Shown piece after piece: positions 16,115 through 21,029 of a stretch of 21,029 nt of DNA. A model generated the notes under the pieces. The model was not told where the DNA came from, did no database searches, and was given only the letters and a program-made list of their open reading frames with translations. The translations under genes were made by a program, and so were the position numbers. Numbering within the stretch: the stretch's first letter is position 1; the number at the start of each line of letters is the position of its first letter. Source of the DNA: JAICTV01 sp035634055 (GTDB lineage: Bacteria > Planctomycetota > Phycisphaerae > Tepidisphaerales > Tepidisphaeraceae); NCBI GenBank assembly GCA_035634055.1, contig DASQDR010000086.1, forward strand, positions 1 to 21,029. Reading direction: 5' to 3'.

Positions 16115-17200
16115 GTGAGTTCTCCCCAGACCGAACCGAATGCCGAGCCGATCCAGGACGAGGGCGCCGAGGACGCCGACGTCGAGCACTTCCACTGGCG
16201 CGTGACCAAGAACCTCACCCGGCGGATCGACCAGTACCTCGTCGATCGCATCGGCTACCTCTCGCGCGCGGGCGTGCAGCGCGTGATCGGCGACGGGCTG
16301 GTCAAGGTCAACGGGCGCGTCGTCAAGGCCAGCTACCACCCGCGCGACGGCGACGAGATCGACATGGTCGCGCCGCCCAAGCCGGTGTCGGAGCTGGTCC
16401 CCGAGCCGATCCCGCTGGACATCATCTACGAGGACGACGACTTCCTCGCGCTCAACAAGCAGGCGGACCTGATCGTCCACCCGGCGCGCGGGCGCTGGAC
16501 CGGCACGCTGGTCAACGGGCTGGTCAACTACGGCAAGAAGTGGAGCCTGGCCGGCGGGAACTGGCGGCCGGGCATCCTCCACCGCCTGGACCGCAACACC
16601 ACCGGCATCATGCTCGTGGCCAAGAGCGAAGAGGCGCACTGGCGGCTCGCCCGACAGTTCGAGAACCGCACCATTCAAAAGACCTACATGGCCGTCTGCC
16701 ACGGCGTGCCGGAGCTGCTCGGCGACGTCATCGACCGCCCGATCGGCCAGGACCGCTATGTCCGCGAGAAGCAGGCGGTCCGCAAGCTGGAGGCGGGCGG
16801 CAAGCCGGCCGTCACCTTATATGAAGTGCTGGAGACCTTCGGCGCGCCGGACGGGGTCGCCTTCGCCGAGAGCGAGCACGCCAGCGACCGCAAGCTCCCG
16901 CAGCCCAGCCGCGAGCGCTTCTGCCTGGTGAAATTGTCCCCCAAGACCGGCCGGACCCACCAGCTCCGCGTCCACATGGCCGCCATCGGGCACCCGATGG
17001 TGGGCGACACGATGTACGGCGGGCGGATCTTCCGCCACGCCGGCGGCGACGGCGAAACCTTCGAGTTCGCCCGCCAAGCCCTTCACGCGGCGGAGATTAC
17101 GTTTGTCCACCCCGTCACGCTTAGCATGATGACGCTCAAGGCGCCCCTCCCGCCAGACCTGACGCGGCTGGTGTCGATCCTGAAGGCGCAGGCCGTATAA
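16115..17200 (+). CDS. rluD: RluA-family pseudouridine synthase, probably RluD
   Basis: A 361-residue enzyme converting uridine to pseudouridine in RNA, most likely 23S rRNA. An S4 RNA-binding domain lies at about 34-85 (RRIDQYLVDRIGYLSRAGVQRVI ... GLVKVNGRVVK). The catalytic motif HRLDRNTTG is at 156-164 with Asp159 as the nucleophile. KTGRTHQLRVHMA and GHPMVGDTMYG near the end are also diagnostic. The S4 domain plus this layout favours RluD, but RluC-type specificity is not excluded. A longer than usual loop precedes KTGRTHQLR. The first 25 residues are acidic and unconserved-looking. The GTG start lies 8 nt after TACAAT. It is transcribed away from recX. Confidence 0.93.
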   Translation: MSSPQTEPNAEPIQDEGAEDADVEHFHWRVTKNLTRRIDQYLVDRIGYLSRAGVQRVIGDGLVKVNGRVVKASYHPRDGDEIDMVAPPKPVSELVPEPIPLDIIYEDDDFLALNKQADLIVHPARGRWTGTLVNGLVNYGKKWSLAGGNWRPGILHRLDRNTTGIMLVAKSEEAHWRLARQFENRTIQKTYMAVCHGVPELLGDVIDRPIGQDRYVREKQAVRKLEAGGKPAVTLYEVLETFGAPDGVAFAESEHASDRKLPQPSRERFCLVKLSPKTGRTHQLRVHMAAIGHPMVGDTMYGGRIFRHAGGDGETFEFARQALHAAEITFVHPVTLSMMTLKAPLPPDLTRLVSILKAQAV

Positions 17201-17201
17201 T
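17196..17201 (+). promoter_or_regulatory. TATAAT box at the end of rluD, possible tatA promoter
   Basis: A perfect TATAAT overlaps the rluD stop codon. With no good -35 in place its use is uncertain. A second box, TATAAG at 17294-17299, lies 21 nt before the tatA ATG and would give a short leader containing AGAGGA. Either could drive tatA; the 120-nt gap holds nothing else I recognise. Confidence 0.4.
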
Positions 17202-17320
17202 CGCCCTTCCGGGGTCGCCGGCCCGTTGCTTGCGGTCTCACCGCGTGCCGCTCGTACGCCCGTGTCGCCGCAACAACAAGCGGTCATGGCCGTTATAAGA
17301 AAGAGACGCTCAGAGGACTT

Positions 17321-17599
17321 ATGCTGCACACACTCGCCATCGCGTGGCCCGGGCCGTTCGAGATGATGCTGATCGCCGGCCTGGGGCTGCTGATCTTCGG
17401 CAAGCGACTTCCGGAAGTCGGGCGGAACATTGGCAAGGGGATCATCGAGTTCAAGCGCGGGCTGAAAGAGGCGGAGACGGAGATCGTCAGCGACACGCCG
17501 TCCGCCCCGCCTGCCGCCGCCACCAGCCCGCAGGCCCTGCCGCCGAAGTACAAGTACGACCCGTACACCGGCAAGCAGATGGAAGATCAGTCGGGGTGA
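17321..17599 (+). CDS. tatA: Twin-arginine translocase subunit TatA/TatE
   Basis: A 92-residue membrane protein that assembles with TatBC to move folded proteins across the inner membrane. Residues 11-26 show the conserved GPFEMMLIAGLGLLIFG transmembrane helix with its phenylalanine-glycine hinge. An amphipathic helix KRLPEVGRNIGKGIIEFKRG follows, then a charged and Pro/Ala-rich tail. AGAGGA lies 3 nt before the ATG. No tatB or tatC is adjacent. It is relevant to the Tat-leader-bearing 2Fe-2S subunit encoded about 3 kb away, although TatA serves the whole cell. A small CCGCGC-CAA-GCGCGG hairpin (17600-17614) follows the stop and may end the transcript. Confidence 0.95.
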   Translation: MLHTLAIAWPGPFEMMLIAGLGLLIFGKRLPEVGRNIGKGIIEFKRGLKEAETEIVSDTPSAPPAAATSPQALPPKYKYDPYTGKQMEDQSG

Positions 17600-17654
17600 C
17601 CGCGCCAAGCGCGGCGGGATGGTCAGGTTGACTCACTGAGCCGAGGGTTCTGGC

Positions 17655-18497
17655 TTGCGTCACGCCATCGCGCTGCTCGTGCTCCTATCGATTCCGGGCC
17701 TAGCGGCCGCGCAGGCGACGCGCTCCGCCGCCGCGCCCGCGCCTTTCGGGCCGCTCGCGCCGCTCGCGCCGCCACCGGCAGCGCTGAACGTGCCGCCGGG
17801 ACCGGTGCTGACGGCGCGAACCGTTGCCCCGCGCACCGCCGCCGGCGAGGCCGCGCCCAACCGCGCCCTCGCCCGCCGGATCGCCGAGGTGAAGCTGACC
17901 GGCGTGGAGCTGGACGGCGCGCTCAATTACGTCCGCGACATCTCCGGCGCCAACATTCACGTCAACTGGCGCGCGCTCGAGCAGATCAACGTGACGCGCG
18001 CGACGCCGGTGAGCATCCGCCTCAACGACGTCACCGCCCGCCGCGTCCTGCGCGGCCTGCTCGACGAGACCGGCGCGGGCGAGCTGATCACCTACTACAT
18101 CGACGACGGCGTCATCGAGATCACCACGCGCGAACTGGCCGACGCGCAGCTCATCACCCGCGTCTACCCGGTGCACGATTTGGTCACCTCGATCCCCAAC
18201 TTCGAGGGGCCGACCTTCAACCTCCAGAGCCAGGGCACGCAAACCAGCGGAGGCGGAGGAGGAGGCAGTGGCGGTTCGGGTCAGGGCCTGTTCGGCGGCA
18301 ACACCCCCGCCAGCGCCGCCGACACGCCGCAATCGCGCGGCCAGCAGGGCGAGAGCCTCGTTAAGCTCATCACCGAGACCGTCCGCCCCGACGTCTGGCG
18401 CGACAACGGCGGCACCGCCTCGATCCGCTACTTCAACGGCCACATCATCGCCACCGCGCCGCGCTCGGTGCACGAGAAGATCAGCTTCCCGCGATAG
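17655..18497 (+). CDS. Secreted secretin/TonB short N-terminal (STN)-like domain protein
   Basis: A 280-residue exported protein of unknown role. TTG 17655 is taken as the start: GAGGG lies 7 nt upstream and it yields a clean signal peptide (about 1-20, ending LAAAQA). A Pro/Ala-rich linker runs to about residue 70. Then comes an STN-like fold at about 75-165: VKLTGVELDGALNYVRDISGANIHVNW, RLNDVTARRVLRGLLDE, YYIDDGVIEITTREL. A Gly/Ser-rich linker at about 198-215 follows, then a second secretin N1-like piece (ITETVRPDVW, GGTASIRYFNGHIIATAP). No outer-membrane channel domain is present, so it is a periplasmic domain protein and not a secretin. It lies 55 nt after tatA. Confidence 0.7.
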   Translation: MRHAIALLVLLSIPGLAAAQATRSAAAPAPFGPLAPLAPPPAALNVPPGPVLTARTVAPRTAAGEAAPNRALARRIAEVKLTGVELDGALNYVRDISGANIHVNWRALEQINVTRATPVSIRLNDVTARRVLRGLLDETGAGELITYYIDDGVIEITTRELADAQLITRVYPVHDLVTSIPNFEGPTFNLQSQGTQTSGGGGGGSGGSGQGLFGGNTPASAADTPQSRGQQGESLVKLITETVRPDVWRDNGGTASIRYFNGHIIATAPRSVHEKISFPR

Positions 18498-18542
18498 CCG
18501 CTCGCTTCCCCCCTCGTTTCCCCGCTCGCTCGCCTGCCGTTC

Positions 18543-18561
18543 ACCCTCGCGGGCCGAGGGT
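18543..18561. terminator. Hairpin between the STN protein gene and proC
   Basis: ACCCTCG, loop CGGGC, CGAGGGT: a perfect 7-bp stem about 45 nt after the STN gene stop. It lacks a T-tract. The 120-nt gap otherwise holds only the probable proC -10. Confidence 0.35.
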
Positions 18562-18600
18562 CCCGCGACGTCCCGCCCTGTCGTCAGGTGGGCCCGCGGG

Positions 18601-18606
18601 TACACT
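18601..18606 (+). promoter_or_regulatory. Putative -10 box of proC
   Basis: TACACT lies 11 nt before the proC ATG, so any leader would be only about five bases long. No Shine-Dalgarno precedes the ATG. The -35 region is weak. Confidence 0.4.
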
Positions 18607-18617
18607 CTCGCCCCATC

Positions 18618-19430
18618 ATGACCTACGACCTCGGCATCATCGGCGCCGGCAACATGGCCGAGGCCATCGCGCGCGGCGTGCTGGCGAAGAACGTCCTGCG
18701 GCCCGAGCGGATCATCGCCGCCGACGTCTCGCCGCAGCGGCGGGAGCTGTTTCAGTCGCAGCTCGGCATTTGCGCCGTGGAGGACAACGCCTCGGCCGCG
18801 CGCGACGCCAGGATCATCCTGCTCAGCGTCAAGCCGCAGCAGATGCCGACCGCCCTGGGCGCGCTGGCGGCGGCGATGACGGAGCAAACGCTCGTGGTCT
18901 CCATCGCCGCCGGCATCAGCTCCGCGTTCATCGAGAAGCACCTCGGCGGCGGGCGGCGCTGGCGCGTCGTGCGCGCGATGCCCAACACGCCCATGCTCGT
19001 CGGCGAGGGGATGGTCGCGCTGGCGGCGGGATTCACCGCCTCGCCGGAAGACGTGGCCGCGGCGCGGCGCCTCTTCGAGTCGGCCGCCGAGGTCATCGAG
19101 GTCGCCGAGGACAAGATGGACACCGTGACCGCCGTCAGCGGTTCCGGGCCGGCGTACTTTTTCTTCCTCGTCGAGCAGATGATCCGCGCCGGGCAGGAAC
19201 TGGGCCTGACCGCCGACCAGGCGCGGCAACTGGCGATCAAGACGGCGGTCGGCGCGGGCAAAATGCTCGCCGGCAGCAGCGACTCACCCGAAGAATTGCG
19301 TCGAAAAGTCACCAGTCCGGGCGGAACCACTGAAGCCGCCGTCACCTTCATGACGAAACAGAATTGGCCGGCCATCACCGTGGACGCCATCAAGGCGGCC
19401 GAGCGGCGCGGCAAAGAGCTGGGACAGTGA
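18618..19430 (+). CDS. proC: Pyrroline-5-carboxylate reductase
   Basis: A 270-residue cytoplasmic enzyme making the last step of proline synthesis, reducing 1-pyrroline-5-carboxylate to L-proline with NAD(P)H; length is standard. The N-terminal Rossmann motif is LGIIGAGNMAEAIARG (5-20). The central SVKPQQM, the VRAMPNTPMLVGEG strand, the AVSGSGPAYFF hinge helix and the C-terminal TSPGGTTEAAV signature all match ProC. An in-frame GTG at 18588 would add residues before the Rossmann strand and lacks support, so ATG 18618 is preferred. A degenerate copy of its last 36 nt lies about 87 nt downstream. Confidence 0.96.
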   Translation: MTYDLGIIGAGNMAEAIARGVLAKNVLRPERIIAADVSPQRRELFQSQLGICAVEDNASAARDARIILLSVKPQQMPTALGALAAAMTEQTLVVSIAAGISSAFIEKHLGGGRRWRVVRAMPNTPMLVGEGMVALAAGFTASPEDVAAARRLFESAAEVIEVAEDKMDTVTAVSGSGPAYFFFLVEQMIRAGQELGLTADQARQLAIKTAVGAGKMLAGSSDSPEELRRKVTSPGGTTEAAVTFMTKQNWPAITVDAIKAAERRGKELGQ

Positions 19431-19481
19431 CGTTCGCGCGCCGGCGCCCTCGCCCTCGCCCGCTCCCCCGGGGCGCGGGAC

Positions 19482-19519
19482 GCGGCCGACCAGCGCGCGG
19501 CAAGGAGCTTGAACACTGA
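19482..19519 (+). repeat. Degenerate copy of the 3' end of proC
   Basis: This segment resembles the final part of proC (19395-19430) from GCGGCCGA through the AAAGAGCTGGGACAGTGA end, with roughly four of five bases identical after two one-base insertions. It looks like an old short duplication or a scar of a recombination event. It now supplies the AAGGAG in front of the DoxX gene. Confidence 0.5.
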
Positions 19520-20082
19520 TGTTGTTGCACCCCCCGAGCTTCCCCCTCGCCGCCGGCACCACCGGCGTGTGGACCACCGTGATGGCCGCCGTCGCCATCG
19601 CCGCCGTCGCGCTGTTCGCCTGGCGGCAGGTTCGCGGCGGGTCGTCCACCGGCTTCACCGTTGACCTCGGGCTGCTGCTGCTGCGCCTGCCCCTGGGCGT
19701 GCTGTTCCTGATGGCCGGGTGGCGAAAGGTTTCCGGCGGCGTCGGCAACTTCGTCAGCATGGCGTCGGGCGCGGTGCCGTCGTGGATGCCGGAATCGGCA
19801 GGCCGGGCGTACCTCTATGCCGTCCCCTGGGCCGAGCTGATCGTCGGCGCCATGCTGATCGCCGGCTTCCTCACGCACTTCACCGCGCTGATCACGACGC
19901 TCATGCTGGTCAGCTTCATCGTGGCCGCCACCGGCGTCACCGACCCCAACGGCGCTCCGTTCAACCCCAACGTCGGCTACGCCTGCCTCGCGCTGGCGAT
20001 CATGCTGCTGGGGGCCGGGCGGATCAGCGTCGACCGCTTCGTGCCCGGGCGGCGGGGGCGCGGGAAGAAATCCAGCGGGTGA
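19519..20082 (+). CDS. DoxX family membrane protein
   Basis: A 187-residue integral membrane protein of the DoxX/DoxD-like family. Hydrophobic segments: about 14-35, 50-70 (LLLLRLPLGVLFLMAGWRKV, the family's opening helix), 92-112, 115-138 and 152-172. The GWRKVSGG and PWAELIVGAMLIAGFLT stretches are typical. Family members occur in respiratory thiosulfate oxidation, redox defence and many unassigned contexts, so no specific reaction is claimed. The N-terminal segment before the opening helix is an extra one. AAGGAG lies 11 nt before the ATG. The stop overlaps the next gene start as GTGA, indicating coupling. Confidence 0.85.
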   Translation: MLLHPPSFPLAAGTTGVWTTVMAAVAIAAVALFAWRQVRGGSSTGFTVDLGLLLLRLPLGVLFLMAGWRKVSGGVGNFVSMASGAVPSWMPESAGRAYLYAVPWAELIVGAMLIAGFLTHFTALITTLMLVSFIVAATGVTDPNGAPFNPNVGYACLALAIMLLGAGRISVDRFVPGRRGRGKKSSG

Positions 20083-20864
20083 CTTCAGCCGTGCCGCGCC
20101 GCGCGATCCCGATCATCATCATGCTCACGCTGCTCGCCACGATTCACGCCGGCTGCGCCACCACCGTGGTCACGCCGCCGCCCGCGCCCGGGTCGGTCGC
20201 CGTGTTCCTCACTGACTACGGCCGGCACTCAAGCATCCTGCTTCCCAACGACGCCGGCGTGCTGACCGAGTTTGCCTTCGGCGACTACCAGTGGTTCGCG
20301 CTCGGCGAGACGTCGATGGGCAAGGCAGTTCGCGCCATGCTCTTCTCGTCCGGCTCGACCCTCGGGCGGCGGACGCTCGCGCCGACCGGCGAGGCCGAGC
20401 AGGTCGCCCGCGCGACGGGCGCGGCCCACGTCGCCAGGTTCGAAGCCCCGCGCGAGAGGGTGGACGCGCTGCGCTCGCAGCTCGACGCGCGCTTCGAGGA
20501 GCGCATCGACACCGTCACCTACAACCCGCTTTCGCAGCTCTGGTTCGTGCGCGACGAGGAGTCGTACGGGCTGCTGCACAACTGCAACCACGTGACGGCC
20601 CGCTGGCTGCGGGCGCTGGGGTGCGAGATCCGCGGGACGGCGATGTTCTCGAACTTCAAGGTCACGTCGCGCGCCGCCAAGCTCCCGCGCCCCCGCCGCC
20701 AGACCACTCGTCCCGTCGCCGCCGCCACCGGCCTGCCGCCGTTCCGCTTCCCGGGCCTGCCCCCCGCCCGCGCCGCCCGATCCGCCCGATCCGCCGGTGC
20801 CGTGAGCGCCGGCGTCATAAGCACCCGGCCCGCGCGTCCCGCCCGCGCCGCCGCCGCCGGATAA
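20079..20864 (+). CDS. DUF2459-like lipoprotein
   Basis: A 261-residue predicted lipoprotein. GTG 20079 overlaps the DoxX stop; GTG 20091 is a second possible start. The leader RRAIPIIIMLTLLATIHAGC ends in a lipobox with Cys26. The body recalls DUF2459: a VAVFLTDYGRHSSILLP strand with the histidine at the position of the family's W-H-T-G, FAFGDYQWFA, and an N-C-N-H-V-T-A-R-W segment with Cys169 near the end. The Cys and His suggest an NlpC/P60-like permuted hydrolase site, though activity is not shown. From about residue 205 the protein is Pro/Arg/Ala-rich low complexity, encoded partly by a 33-bp direct repeat. The gene follows doxX in a likely operon. Confidence 0.65.
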   Translation: MTSAVPRRAIPIIIMLTLLATIHAGCATTVVTPPPAPGSVAVFLTDYGRHSSILLPNDAGVLTEFAFGDYQWFALGETSMGKAVRAMLFSSGSTLGRRTLAPTGEAEQVARATGAAHVARFEAPRERVDALRSQLDARFEERIDTVTYNPLSQLWFVRDEESYGLLHNCNHVTARWLRALGCEIRGTAMFSNFKVTSRAAKLPRPRRQTTRPVAAATGLPPFRFPGLPPARAARSARSAGAVSAGVISTRPARPARAAAAG

Positions 20865-20893
20865 GCGCCCGGCCCGTGCGTCCCGCCCGCGCC
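20817..20893. repeat. 33-bp direct repeat with 44-bp period
   Basis: Positions 20817-20849 and 20861-20893 match at all but two bases, starting ATAAGC and continuing CCCGGCCCG and GCGTCCCGCCCGC. The first copy lies in the end of the DUF2459-like gene; the TAA in the second copy provides its stop codon. A tandem duplication may thus have set the present C-terminus. Confidence 0.7.
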
Positions 20894-20973
20894 ATCGCCG
20901 GTTTCGTCGGTGCCGCCGCGGGCAGCTAGCCGCGGGCGCGTTCGCCCCGTCCTGGAACGTCAGCAGCAAGCCA

Positions 20974-21010
20974 TGTCATCCCGAAGCGCACTCGCGAGGG
21001 ATCTCGACAC
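20974..21010. repeat. Probable dispersed TGTCATCCCGA...GAGGGATCTCG repeat element
   Basis: The sequence TGTCATCCCGAAGCGCACT, then CGCGAGGGATCTCG, resembles an intergenic repeat common in several GC-rich bacterial phyla. Only one copy is seen, near the right edge, so the family status rests on memory of that motif. The rest of 20865-21029 shows no gene. Confidence 0.45.
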
Positions 21011-21029
21011 GGAGGGCACCTCGCCAACC

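Overview
The window is about 21 kb of very GC-rich bacterial DNA, with G or C in most third codon positions. It carries short genes with tight overlaps and many small perfect hairpins between genes. A secreted DUF4139 protein, a secretin-like STN-domain protein and dispersed GTGGCACGGGC/GCCCGTGCCAC hairpins suggest Planctomycetota, probably the Phycisphaerae side. This is an inference from overall style and is not proven. No rRNA, tRNA, CRISPR array, transposase or phage gene was seen.

Layout. 1-358: intergenic DNA with a strong rho-independent terminator for a gene lying upstream of the window, a GCACC pentanucleotide tract and two hairpin repeats. 359-2044 (+): secreted DUF4139 protein. 2169-5753 (-): SRAP/YedK abasic-site protein, PcrA/UvrD helicase and a DUF488 protein. 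5907-7908 (-): a molybdate block, modE-like regulator, modA, modB. A near-canonical ModE operator lies on the modA promoter, and no modC is present. 8087-9964 (+): GH13 alpha-amylase-family enzyme. 10030-15175 (-): a tightly overlapping operon, mocA-like cytidylyltransferase, 2Fe-2S subunit with a Tat signal, molybdopterin subunit, FAD subunit, and an 80-residue Cys-rich protein of unknown function. 15407-16063 (-): recX. 16115-20864 (+): RluD-type pseudouridine synthase, tatA, a secretin-like STN protein, proC, a DoxX membrane protein and a DUF2459-like lipoprotein.

How the parts fit. Molybdenum is the main theme. ModE/ModA/ModB would regulate and carry out molybdate uptake. MocA would make the cytosine-dinucleotide form of the cofactor. 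The three-subunit hydroxylase resembles the periplasmic aldehyde oxidoreductase PaoABC: its small subunit has a twin-arginine leader and its FAD subunit has four cysteines in the region where PaoB holds an extra 4Fe-4S cluster. A tatA gene lies about 3 kb away. DNA repair is a second theme (SRAP, PcrA, RecX).

Most interesting points: (1) a modA promoter with the ModE box over its -10 element and a predicted leaderless start; (2) several other genes with a TANNNT box 6-8 nt before the start codon; (3) the unassigned Cys-rich protein translationally coupled to the hydroxylase; (4) a dispersed hairpin family whose stems vary in a compensatory way; (5) low-complexity C-terminal tails on several proteins, made from simple-sequence DNA.
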